DNA of 64,000 nt from Leptidea sinapis (Eukaryota; Arthropoda; Insecta; Lepidoptera; Pieridae): NCBI RefSeq assembly GCF_905404315.1, contig NC_066309.1, positions 2,418,001 through 2,482,000 of the forward strand, written 5' to 3'. Made by a program: the position numbers and the translations under genes. Position 1 is the first letter of the stretch. Each line of letters starts with the position of its first letter. Below are positions 1 through 12,600 of this stretch, piece by piece. The notes beneath the pieces are model-generated. The model was not told where the DNA came from. It did not search any database and saw only the letters and a list, made by a program, of their open reading frames with translations.

Positions 1-121
1 GAGCTTGAAAAGCCCTAAGTCGTTTCAGATTGGGATTACTGCAGCCTGCTCCTGCATGGATTCTAAGTGTGGTTGTGCAGGGCAAACGTTTCATGAAAAA
101 CGCGCGATAATTCAGTGGGAC

Positions 122-205
122 ATTTTATATCTATCAGAGGGGGCAAACGGTTAAGTGTAAAACCAGCCGCCCATTAACATCCGCGATACCAGAGAACAAC
201 AGATT
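122..205 (-). mobile_element. LINE 3'-tail fragment
   Basis: Contains GAGGGGGCAAACGG near 138, then a diverged CCGCCCAT-AACATCCGCGATACCAGAG. The same order (AAGAGGGGGCAAACGGGC, GGACATCCGCAACATCAGG) recurs at 42643. This is a degenerate 3' UTR end of a lepidopteran jockey-type LINE, with the T-rich end at the left. Confidence 0.45.
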
Positions 206-437
206 TGTGTAGGTATGATCTAAGCTTGAAGATCTAGTCCTATCGATTCGGGAATACTTCAGCCAGGTAATTGATTCTGCAAAGTGACTAAACATGACAA
301 ACTCACAGACAGAGTCAAAATTAAGAAGTAGGCAGGTAGTGAAAAAAAAATATTTACTCGTGTAGGTTAAGAAATTACACTTATTAATGTAAAATTTCGG
401 CATAGCTTCAATTAGAAGAAGTGGTGAGAAGTTTTTT

Positions 438-735
438 CACCAGTGGGAGGCTCCGTTGCACAGGATGCCGGCTAGTTTATGGGTACCACAACGGCACCTA
501 TTTCTGCCGTGAAACAGTGTGTTTGGGTCTGAGGGGCGCCGTAGCTAGTGAAATTACTGGGCAATTGAGACTTAAGATCTTATGTCTCAAGGTGACGAGC
601 GCAATTGTAGTGCCGCTCAGAATTATCGTGTTTTTTAAGAATCCTGAGCGGCACTGCATTGTAATGGGCAAGGCGTATCAATTACCATCAGATGAACGTC
701 CTGCTCGTCTCGTCCCTTATTTTCATTAAAAAAAA
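438..735 (+). mobile_element. SINE-like family A copy
   Basis: Near full length, from CACCAGTGGGAGGCTCC to a poly-A tail. Family landmarks: GATGCCGGCTAG, GTACCACAACGGC, a CAGTAATG/CATTACTG hairpin (reduced here), GGCGCCGTAGCTAGTG, CTCAAGGTGACGAGCGC, and an 11-bp inverted repeat GTGCCGCTCAG/CTGAGCGGCAC. The 102-aa frame inside it is a by-product of the repeat. Confidence 0.85.
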
Positions 736-739
736 CTCG

Positions 740-1776
740 TTGCAACTCTTTTAAATCATTAAATTAACAAAAAAACTTAACTTCACGAAGTACTCGAGCT
801 AGTTTGAAATTCATTAATTTTATTTAATTATTAAATGAATAACAATTAGTGGTTCCAAAAGAATTATCAATCCACGCCCTACTGTAAATACATAAAGATA
901 TAATGCAAGCTCTTTAAACACATAAAAAGTTATGAAGATTACTTAATTAAGACCTAAGACTGTGTTGCATAAACTAACTTTAGCAATAACAAAGATGTTA
1001 AAGTACCGGTTAAGCAATAATTGAGTTGCACCATTTGTCAATTTTTAGATGACGTCATAACTTTAACTGTTAATCGTAACCTTTAATCTTGGCTGGATAA
1101 AGCTATTGTTAATGTGAAATACCTTAATAGCGACCTGTCAAAACTTTCAAATAAATATTCGAAATTGACTCCATATTTCAGCTTTGAACTTTAACAGGCT
1201 TTTGCAGGCTATCTTAAAGTCAGCGTAACTGTTCACGATAAATTTAACTTAAACCTTAACTATAACAGCTAATATGATGCAACTCAGCCTAAAATAACTA
1301 TAAATTTAACAACTAGAACTAAAATTCTTGATTTTAATCATATAATTGTTATCCTGATGAATCATTCAGCTTTGAAGTAGCGTCCGTTCACAGGTTTGAC
1401 ACACGGACTAGCCACCATCTCCCTCAGCGATATTTTAAGGAAGAAAAGACAAGCCCTACGAAACCACCACAAGAAATGGCTTTTAAGCGAATATAACGAT
1501 GCTTGCTACAAAAACTCACACAATTAGCAAGAATGAAGGCTGTGTAACCTACCTACCTACCTGTATTTGCAAACAAGAATGAATGAATGAATTAAATTTT
1601 TATTAATTACAAACACACAGAATAATAGAAGTAAAATGGAGTTACAGAATTTAGGGAAAAATAATAAAATACTGTATAAAAATATTACGAAATTCATAAA
1701 CTGGTATATTTCTTTTGAAAAATTTGTCTATAAATATTACGATATCTTATATTATATATGTTCTCTTATATAAACA
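740..1776. other. Upstream flank without recognisable gene
   Basis: AT-rich, no coding signal and no repeat I recognise apart from a short CTAC-rich run (about 1545-1562) and a GAAT run (about 1576-1592). Confidence 0.5.
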
Positions 1777-2091
1777 CTAGCTGACCCAGCAAACGTTGTA
1801 TTGCCGATATTAAAATCGCGATACAAAAGTAACTGTTGATCGTAGATGGGTGAAAATTGATTGAAGTTGTATGTATTTTTTAATGCTGATTCATAATCAA
1901 ACAAATTTTAAAAAAAATGTCAAAAAAATTAAAAAAAAAAACCCACCCTTAACATTTAGGGGTATGAAAAATAGATGTTGGCCGATTCTCAGACCTACTC
2001 AATATGCTCACAAAATTTCATGAGAATCGGTCAAGCCGTTTCGGAGGAGTACGGGAACGAACATTGTGACACGAGAATTTTATATATAAGA
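1777..2091 (-). mobile_element. Helitron-like non-autonomous element
   Basis: On the minus strand it starts TC after an A and ends GGGTCAGCTAG before a T, fitting A|TC...CTAG|T Helitron insertion. A weak hairpin (GGCAA/TTGCT) precedes the 3' end. It includes the common lepidopteran GAATCGGTCAAGCCGTTT stretch. Confidence 0.75.
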
Positions 2092-2518
2092 TAACATTAA
2101 TTCAATAGTACAATTATATTAAGGCAGGTATATATGAGGTTCTGGTTTCGTCGTAATTTATGTAATAAGGTATTTTAATTTAAAGGATTCTACATATTAA
2201 ATAGTTTACGAAAACACAATGTTGAATTTGGTTTTAGTAATCTACATTATAACTACGGCTCATAAGACAAATGCACTACACATATAAAAATACAATGTAC
2301 TATCGATGCACAGTTTAATTTACTTCAAGTAGGTACGGTGGAAAAGTCGAAATTTCAGGCAATATAAAATATGCCATGCGTACCTACAGCGTAGGAAGAT
2401 ACTTACTTCACCAATAATTAGTTAAGGATGGTTCGTTGACATTCATAAAAAAAATCCTTAATTTAAAACGTGAAAAATACATTAGGTAAATCATCCTCAC
2501 ATGAAAGGAAATTGTAAA

Positions 2519-2600
2519 TCTCCCAGCGGGGATCGAACCCGCAACCTAGATCGATGTATTAAATCGATCGATTGCAAAAAAATATAACAGAATTTAGTAC
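2519..2600 (-). repeat. tRNA-derived SINE head remnant
   Basis: On the minus strand GCGGGTTCGATCCCCGC is a perfect T-arm with a B box. There is no acceptor stem or A box in place, so it is not a tRNA gene. Confidence 0.5.
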
Positions 2601-2714
2601 GAGTTAAAAATTCATGCATAGAATTCTGAATTACGTAAATGCTATTGGTATGTCCCGCACACATCCATGTTTCAAGAATATTATGAAAGCGTATCGTACA
2701 TACACGATGCATTT

Positions 2715-3480
2715 CAGTTGATGCGCGACCAGCGCGACGCAGGTGCTACAGACTCCGGTGACAGACAAAGACGCAGATAATAAGGAGCATCCCATTGGTG
2801 CATCCGTAGTCCGGACACGCCCTCCGACGCGCTCGTCCAATCACCAACCGCTACATATCTCGAATATTATCTAGTTGTCTGCCGTCTCGCTTGCCAGTAC
2901 ACATTTTCAGCCTGAAAACCTCCATTTCATACTCTACGTTCGTAACACACTCTATGACAATCATAAACATTTTTTATAGTTATTTAATTACTAATCTTTG
3001 TTCTACATTTAAATTTCAATAGAACTGCTTACATATTTACAATTACTGTTTATGTTTTAATGACTACTGTTCAATGAACTGATTCTACTTGAATAAATTA
3101 ACACGATACGGCTCAAATATCCAATTAATAATCAGCTCTCTGTTTAATTCGTTACCTCAAAAAAATGAATTTTCTTTGTTCTATTCGTTCCTAGAAATGA
3201 TATAATGGCTTTTATCGAGTTGAAAGTCGAATAGCTGAAATAGACAAGTATATCAATGTATCGGAAAGTTGTATGAAAGAGAGGGGTGCGGTATAAAGAC
3301 ATCGGAGGGGGGCGAGGGGAGGGGCCGGGCCCGGGCGAGGGTATGATTCGGGATTCTAGGGATGAGCTTTCGCCTCCTCTCGTTACTCTGGGAGCGTTCG
3401 GCGTCGCTGTCGGCTGTCGCACATATCAGTCCGCATCGCGTCATCGATACCGCATCAATTGCGGACATCACTATATTCCA
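2715..3480 (+). promoter_or_regulatory. Probable promoter/5' UTR region of the PR-domain gene
   Basis: Unlike the AT-rich surroundings, two blocks (about 2715-2900 and 3280-3470) are GC- and CpG-rich. The first has an ATTGG at about 2793 and a CCAAT at about 2838 (CCAAT boxes in either orientation). The second has a G-rich run at 3305-3340 and a TCAGT initiator-like site at 3426. No repeat family is seen here. The exact start site cannot be fixed from sequence alone. Confidence 0.5.
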
Positions 3481-3629
3481 TTTTTGAATTATTTCTTTTT
3501 TTTGCGTCGGTTTAATTTAGATTATAGAACTGTTAACGGGTCTTCATATAAACTGTATTATGTTATTATCTAAGTGTTCTTGTGCGTTATGAGAAATATC
3601 TGCGGAGTTATTTGAGTGATTGTGTGAAA

Positions 3630-3642
3630 ATGAAGATATCTG
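3630..3642 (+). CDS. ham: Exon 1 coding part of PR-domain gene (start codon, MKIS + 1 nt)
   Basis: ATG at 3630 in a good context (AAA before it, A at -3), four codons and one base, then the donor G|GTAAGT at 3643. The single leftover G fits exon 2, which needs one base to complete its first codon. It sits just downstream of the GC-rich block at 3280-3470, as expected of a first exon. A very short coding first exon also occurs in vertebrate PRDM3/16. The link over a 9.2-kb intron is inferred; the internal ATG at 12916 (Met37) is the alternative start. Confidence 0.55.
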
Positions 3643-6600
3643 GTAAGTTTGCGTTATATTCTCCATTTTTTTGAAGACAAAAATTTGAGAATTATAAAAT
3701 AGTTTCACCCCTACCTAAGAAGTCTGAATTATATCCCGTTTTTTTAGTACGGTACAGATACTATGGATTTCAAATTGAAAAAAAATTTCAAAAACAGAAG
3801 GAGTTTCTCAGTACGACTGTTTTTGTGACAAAATTTTATGGACGACCCAATTTATTTTTTTCTTTGAAAGGGTATCTTCCGTGGGACCAAAACCCAATGT
3901 AAAAAAAATCTGATCTGATAATAGAGTCTAACTAATTGAGAAAACTCCTCAAAATTAACAGGCAATAATAATTAATTAATTAATTATAATTAAAATTAAT
4001 TTATATTCTAGTGTTTTTGTTTTTCCATCTAGTACCTAACAAATATATTTGAATTGGTCCGAAATTCGTAAATATTTTATTGTTGAATTATAGAATTAAG
4101 TCGTGTAAGGTGCCTATAGAAAACCATTTAAAAAAAATGTAAGCGGATCGTGCCTACTTAAATTAAATAGTTATTGAAATACTTAAATTAAATTAGCTTT
4201 TGCAATAAAAAGCGTTACATAATAATAAATACTTTTATGCGTTTCATAATAAAAATAATGATTTTTACCTAAACAAAAGGAGAACCATTTTTTTTATAAG
4301 GGTTTTAATGAATAGTATATCTACTGTTACTCTTTGATAACGATTAACTAACACAGTAGTTAAGATTTTTCTTAACGATGCACAAATGCTAATAAGAATA
4401 ATAAAAAGGCATAAAAGGCATTTATTTTCTCAAAATTGATTCCTTTAGAATTCTTTTTGATGTCATTTCTTATACTACTAGATACTACTACCGCTTCGGA
4501 AACAAATGACGCTCTGAGAGAGAAGAAGCGGCGCAAGAAACTCTCCCAGCATTCTTTTTTTTGCGCTCTTTTCAATAAAAATATACAATATTGTACAGTC
4601 GCTATAAAATAATCACAATCTAGTCCCAGGCTGTCCGATCATTTAGATATTCAGCAGTGGAGTAATAGGATTTACGACAGAGCCATTTTTTTATAAAACA
4701 TTTAAATTTATTTATAGATAATGCCTGAACAGTGGCTGGGACTTTATTGTAGAAGTGTATACATTTACCCTTAAAGCTATTATGTATCTTAATAGGTAGG
4801 TACTCTAATAATAAGCAAACTGAAATCCTATGAAGGTAGATAGGTAAAGGTCCTAGAATATCTACACATTTAAATAAGTACGTATAACTTACGACTAATT
4901 CAGCTTCTTTGTGTGTAGGTATTTAATATTATTTTATTAGTGACTTTCCATATTTTAAAACAATAAAATAATCGCATTGGCTTATGTTAAAAATTGAAGT
5001 AGGCGTTACTTTGCGGAAATCCATAATTATACAAATGATTTATGCTTAAGAAGACTTTTAAATGATTTAAGTTTAAGAAAACTTAAATCATTTGTATAAT
5101 TGGCTTATGTTGGTAAAAATCGCAAAAGCAATGCCATGGTGTAAGCGCATATAAATCAAATAGAATAGTTATAATAGTTATCACAAACCCCTTCTTAATT
5201 GCGCAGTACTGGTACATAACCATGGTACTCGTAACTAATTTGTAAAATGTTAAAGTAGTAAATCCATTGAATAATTAGGTAACGTATCAATATAAGTTTA
5301 TTATTTTTTTAATACCTAAAATAAGTTACTCACTAATATACTCACAATTGTTTAAGCATGAAAATACTTCCGGGTAGAAATTATTTATTATGTAGATATA
5401 ACACACATGATGCCGGATAGATTATGGGTACCACAACGGCGCCTATTTCTGCCGTGAAGCAGTAGTATATAAACATTATTATGTTTCGGTCTGAAGGGCG
5501 CCGTAGCTAGTGAAATGACTGGGCAAATGAGACTTACCATCTCATGTCTCAAGGTGACGAGCGCAATTGTAATTCCGCTCAGAATTTTTTGGGTTTTTCA
5601 AGAATCCTGAGCGGCACTGCATTGTAATGGGTGGGTAATTACCATCAGCTGAACGTCCTGCTCGTCTCGTCCCTTATTTTCATAAAAAAACAGTATAAGT
5701 AGGTATCTCCCCAAAAAAAAGTTTTTATATAAAGCTGTTTTTCAAATTTATTGAGTAAGTCAAGATGACGTGAAAAGTATTATAGCAATAAGGAGTTTTT
5801 GTCGTAGTGGCAAAGTGTTATCTGATTCTGTTATGAGTGTGCGAAACGACCCGTGTTCGAGCCATAATTTGCTTGTTTGTCTGTGGCAAGATGGCGGCTG
5901 TCATCTTTGAGCGGGCGCCGACAACTTGAACGATTTGTTTGCATTTCTTATTTGATAGAACTTATGCTAAGGGTTTTATTTACAAGATCAAGGTGCAAAA
6001 CCGTTGGATAACTTTGAAGATTTTTATTAGGGATTATTTTTGTTCTTTTTTTATTATTTGAGATCAAATGTCAAAAAATTTTCAAAATTGTTATCATGAA
6101 AAAAATAGAAATAGGTAGATATCTGCCTACTAATTTCTGGCAAAGTTTTGGTAGATGTAAATATTGTATTGGGTGGGTAGTTAGAGATGTAGGTACTTTT
6201 TCTTGAGCGATATGAGTCGCTCGCTGTATTTTAACAGAGGCCTCATATTAAGAATAAGTATCTAGGTACTTATTATTTAGATTTATTACAGATATTTTAC
6301 CAATGCGAGGCTCCTTTGTTCAGGATGCCGGCTAGATTATGGGTACCACAACGGCGCCTATTTCTGCCGTGAAGCAGTAATGTTTTAGCATTACTGTGTT
6401 TCGGTCTGAAGGGCGCCGTAGCTAGTGAAATTACTGAAATGAGACTTAACTTCTTATGTCTCAAGGTGACGACCGCAATTGTTGTGCCGCTCAGAATTTT
6501 TAGGTTTTTTCAAGAATCCTGAGCAGCATTGCATTGTTATGGGCAGGGCGTATCAATTGCCATCAGCTGAACTTCCTGCTCGTCTCGTCCCTTACGGTCA

Positions 6601-9600
6601 TAAAAAACCATATACAGATACAATTCCTTACCTACACATTCATGCTTCAATGTTACACATAGTGATAGATAGCTTAGATAATTTATACGTCTAGATAGAC
6701 TGTGACAGCTGTGAACACGTCGAAGAAAATAGCGGCAAACAGTTCACCACAATTTTCAGCAACGCACGCACACTAACACAAAGTGACATACATACCGTGA
6801 GTGTAAAACGTAGCTTGTCGCACACACTAAAGTGATAAATCTGGCCATTTGTCATAACATTGGCGTTAGGCGTTCCCTAACAGCAAGAGGCTTTATACAT
6901 ATAAATTATCTAAGATAGTAATTGAAAAAAAAAAAGTTGGCAATCTGAGATAATTGCCGTTAGAAGTGAAAAAATAAAACTTTTAACAAGTAGGGGGTTT
7001 AGGGATTTTCAAATTAGAGTAGGTACTTTATTACTTAGTATCAGGAAATAATATTTCATTATCTCATTTATTTTCTAAGTTAAAGCCGTTTTTGCATTCA
7101 TTTAATATAGATGTTTGTTTCCGAGTCATGGATGTTTCAATGTATTTATGTATGTTTATATGAATATATGTATGTTTAAGCAAGTATATTGTATTAAATA
7201 TATCATTGTCTTGTAACCCATAACACAGGCTATATATGCTTAACTTGGGGCAAGATAATTTGTGTAAAAAGTGTGTCAATATTATTTAAGCTGAACATTG
7301 CTGTGTGACTATTCTTTTTGAAGACACATATTGATTTTGTCACAAGTCCGTGATGATGTCTCCTGTTTCTACAATAAAGTTCTTAAACCAGCCCAGGTCA
7401 TTCCAGAAGTTTGGAACCCTACTGAGATGTACACAGACTTACATTTTCCAAGATTTTTTCCCGTTGGTCGGCCACATCTATAACTTCCAGAATTATATGT
7501 TTCTTTTGCATTTTCAACCAGACAGACCCTTCACTTGGGGCTGTCCGTTACGTTACGTTGATCGTTCCCATCGTAATTGTGGGTCATGTTTTATAGTGAT
7601 GAGTCGATGGTTTAGTCTGTGTGCGATAGTGCAGGCATCGCTTCTATCGACTGTCTGCAGCTGCTTTAGAGATATTTATATTTTTTCACAGAAATAAACG
7701 TCAAACACTATTCTAGTTGTATTTAAATATGGAAATGATTTTTTATTATTGAACTCTATAAGCTGTATACTTTAATGTGTGACAAATGGGAATGAAAATC
7801 CGCCGTCTATTCTCTATGGCAAATAAATGCAAGCCAATACTCTTTCTTCAAACACCGACAACGCATCTTTTCATGATAATCAATAACAATACTTTGTTAT
7901 AAATATGTATTTGGTAAATTTTGATCCGATTGATCGCGTTCCGTTTCCGACTCGAGTTTTCCTAAATTACCATAACATAGTCCAGCGTGACAGTTCATTC
8001 AATACAAACCCGTGGGAGGCTCCCTTGGACAGGATGCCGGCTAGATTATGGGTACCACAACGGCGAATATATCTGCCGTGAAGCAATAATGTGTAAACAT
8101 TATTGTGTTTCGGTCTAGGGCGCCGTAGCTAGTGAAATTACTGGGCAAATGAGACTTAACATCTTATGTCTCAAGGTGACGAGCGCAATTTTAGTGCCAC
8201 TCAGATTTTTTGGGGTTTCTCAAGAATCCTGAGCGGCACTGCATTGTGATGGGCAGGGCGTATCAATTACCATCAGCTGAACGTCCTGCTCGTCCCTTAT
8301 TTTCATTTAAAAAAAACAATTCAACGAAAGTAGGATGTGTATGTTAGAATGTTCCTAATTTAAATGGTATGTGAATAGTGGGGCCAAACGGTACATTTAT
8401 ATTAGTACTAGCTACCAGGCAAACGTTGTTTTGCCATATAAAGTATAATTCACGCGATAGTTTTATAAGTAATAAAATATTGCCTGTATTATAGCCTGTA
8501 CATCATTTTGTTCTATTGTCAATAGTTTTTGCAGCGCACGCAAAAATAGGTTTTCGATTTTACACCTTGTGTTACAAAATAGCAATTTTATTACGGATCC
8601 CTAATTTTGAAAAAAAAACATAGCCTATAGCCTTCCTCGATAAATGGACTACCCAACACTGAAAGAATCATTCAAATCGGACCAGTAGTACCAGAGATTA
8701 GCGCGTTCAAACTAACAAACAAACAAACAAACACTGCAGCTTTATAATATTAGTATAGATTACGGTTGTATCTAGAAATATACATCAATTAATCTTGATC
8801 ATAGACACCTACAATACGAAAATATTCATATATTATTCATACCGTAGAAAATTAGAAAGTCTAAGTTTCCGCGAACAGAACGCAATGAATACTTAGCGCG
8901 TCGTATGTCCGATGAGGCAAACGCAATACCACCGCACTGCGAGGCAATTTTGAATCTTATTGCATAGACATGCGAATGTATTATTTGGTTCGTGTTAAGA
9001 GTATTTTATGATGGAACAAGTCGGGCCATGAACTCGTGGTTAACGCGGACGTAAAATGCGCATATTGTCAGTGCCGTAGCTAACACGTGAAATCGGCGTA
9101 CGCTAGGGTTGCCGAACAGAGACATCTGTGGGGTATACCCGTGAAATTGTGCTTATTTATTTGGAATTTATATTTAAATTGGATCTCATTCAAAACAATT
9201 TAGTTGTATTCTCTTAGATAATCTTATTTTAATGTTAAAGATTTAATATTTTTTTTAACAGAAACTAGTAATATATATGACAATACGATGCGGTTCTCCC
9301 AACTTGTTAGTTTAAATATTATTTTTTTATGAAAATAAGGGACGAGACGAGCAGGACGTACAGCTGATGGTAGTGGATACGCCATGCCCATTACAATGCA
9401 GTGCTGCTCAGGATTCTTGAAAAACCCTAAAAATTCTGAGTGGCACTTCAACTGCGCTCGTCACCTTGAGACATAAAATGTTAGGTCTCATTTGCCCAGT
9501 AATTTCACTAGCTACGGCGCCCTCTGACCGAAACACAGTAATGCTAACACATTACTGCTTCACGGCAGAAATAGGCGCCGTTGTGGTACCCATAACCTAG

Positions 9601-12600
9601 CCGGCATCCTGTGCAAAGGAGCCTCCCACTGGTATTATATTCAAGAGATCATAAGAAACAACCAAACGAAGTCCACACTAAATATTAGTAATGTCACTCT
9701 TAATTTACTGCTTGCCACATATTAATGTTGACCATTTTTAAGACACCCATTAATTTTAAATATTTTCTTAAGTTTTTACAATACAATAATGATTAAAATT
9801 CTTTGTCTATTATAAGAATTTGATGAAGTCGGAAAAAATAACAACAATAATAGAAACATAACACTGAATAGACTTATTAATGAACATGTTATCATCATCT
9901 TTTTAAAATATTAAAATCTACTCCATAGCTTGCATTAGTCTGAAGATACGTATGTTCTTATTAAGGATCTGTCACAAATTTCACCAGAGAGCAGAGAAGT
10001 ATAGATTTAACGACGATTCCACGGCATTGTCCGTGCACGAAGCAAACGTTCAAACACATCAATACTCTGTGGCTTATTTGAATTTAAAATTCGAATTTTA
10101 CGATGTCACTGTCCTTATTTGACGTTTTATTTTTCATAGCTTGGATACAATGTTTTACAATCAATTTTAATTTAGGCCTTCGATGGATATGTGATACTGT
10201 TAGGAAATCTATATCTCGTAAGGATTTATAGAAGTGCTGTTTAATTAATTAAGATTCAACAATCGATGTCAAAACGCACAAACCACATTTTTTATGGAAG
10301 GATGGACAAAGGAGCATATGAGTTCTGCCAACTTCATTAGTCGAATATAAATGAATTCCAAAACTGAAGACATATTGAATCTAACTGGGTGTACTGAGCA
10401 GAAAGTAACGGCTCTCTCTACCTATTGCACCAGACAAAGTTATTCAGTACATTTATTTAAAAAAAAACAGTGGTACCTACATCGTGTCGATAAAAAAAAA
10501 ATTATCTACCAAAAGTATCTAAGCTCGTCACCAATATCGATCGCTCTTTTATTGTCTATGGACAAAATGGACTCTAGATTGATTATTAACGCGAGTGTTA
10601 CACATTTAAATAAAACATTTTTTGGTAAACGCAACGTTTCGTGACCTTTTCAGAGCACGTCTTCAGGGGGACTGCGGTTGACAGGAGTCGAGATAGTATT
10701 TGTAGTATTAGCGCCATTTGTTGCCTAGAGGACCACCTCTAGCAAGTAAATACCAAATTGTTGGAGACATATATTTTTTTGCAACATTTACTTACAGTGT
10801 CCTCTTCTTACGCAAAATCTAATGTAAAAACACAGTTACAACTACACGCATTTTAATCCTTTAAAAGTGTTTTATTAAAATGAACTGTAGGTTAATAAAA
10901 ATTAGTCGCGACAGGTGAAGTGGCATAGCAACCGAGTTGAAATAAACTTCTTTCCGAAACGGAATCAAAGGGATTCCTTAGACATTCACACACATCCTGT
11001 ACATTGTAGAACGGAACTGCACTTTATAATGCTAAGCAGTTATCATTCCTCTTTCGACCCTTTACAACGCGTTTATCATCTAATTTTAATAGATTTTTTT
11101 TTTCATAGCCACGTGCTAAAGAAACTTATGGACAAGATAGGGGTTGTTTTAACATCTATATTATTAGTAATGGGGCGGTTATGATTTATTGAGTGTCTCT
11201 TTCAGCTGTATTTGCTTGGGGGATATAGTTTATGGATGACACGCGTACATTGTCGTTTGCAATGAATTTCCTCCGCTAAACACCATGTAGGCTATTTATC
11301 TTTCATATTTTTTTGTTACTTAATGACCGTTTTACACAGCTATTACAATGGTAGATACATGTGTCATTATTATTTGTAATGGCTATTGTACCCTTTTTGT
11401 TGTATTATAGGCTCAGATACTTTATTACGATCATTAGTAATTATTATTATAGTACTATCTAATAATTATTATTCAAACGAGAAGTATTTTCCTTTAAAAT
11501 GCACAAATAATAGTCAAATAGGTTTAAGTTCTTATGAATGGCAAAAACATATCTGTATAGAAACACTGAAACAGAGAAAACACAATGAAATGGTTAATAA
11601 TACGGAATACAGTTAAGTTCACCGAATGAGTCTCCTTTATTCGACTGTATCCGCCAGCGTTAGATAGCCGATCATGATAGCTCACTCTCATTCAATATCC
11701 ACAAAATAAAGTGCTCAGCGTACCTAAAGATGATTCCTGTTCTAAAAACATCTTTTAGCTAAAGTGTACCAAGTAGGATAGACATTTGGAATAATTGCAA
11801 TAAAAAACTTGACTCGAATAAACACTTGCTACTTTACTACCATACTTCTACTACTTTACTTCTATACAACAAAAATCTCCTATTTCGTATAATAAATGAT
11901 GAGATAACTATGAATACAAAAACTAAATAAATAATGCATTCGCTATCATAGATAAGTGTCATCTATAAATATTCATTTAATTTTAATTAACATATTTATA
12001 AATCAATGCCTAACATTGTATCGTATAAATACATTTCTACAGATAAATTTATGTGACATAAAAATTTAATTGACCATTCAACATTAATATTCATAATGTT
12101 TTTATAATCGACACAAAGACATATCTTCGCTGTTGATTTGCATTCGGAGGGATGCTTCCAGACATAAGAGACATGCGGAAACGCTTTGTTAGCAGCGGAA
12201 ATCAGACAATGCCAGCATCTTGCATTCCTATATTTTTTTTCTGGCTGAAATAAAAGGAGATCCGTCGTAGGATGTGTGCCGATTAAGTTCTTTAATTAAA
12301 CTGTATTGCAAATTATATTCATCGTCGAAAGTTGATATAATACTTACCCATCCAACTATTAATATAAATATATTTTTTTTAAATTATTTTGGATTTTTAT
12401 CTGACATAACAACAGAGGTTTGAAACTCTTTGGTATAGTTTTATAAAGTTTTAGGTTGATTAAAAGAGTATTCTTTGCTATATACTACCTGACTGATATG
12501 TTCAGTTAATTTTTCCACTAAATTTTTAACATTTTGCCTGTGTTAGTAGACCCTAATTTCTTACATAAATTGTAAGCGTCAATTTTTTTTACCTGCTTTT

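Noticed and set aside
9224..9451. Recurring frame with GFFKNPEQHCIVMG...SAxRPARLVPY
   Set aside because: Found at 421, 6479, 9224, 17157 and 47406, always in family A sequence. Repeat artefact.
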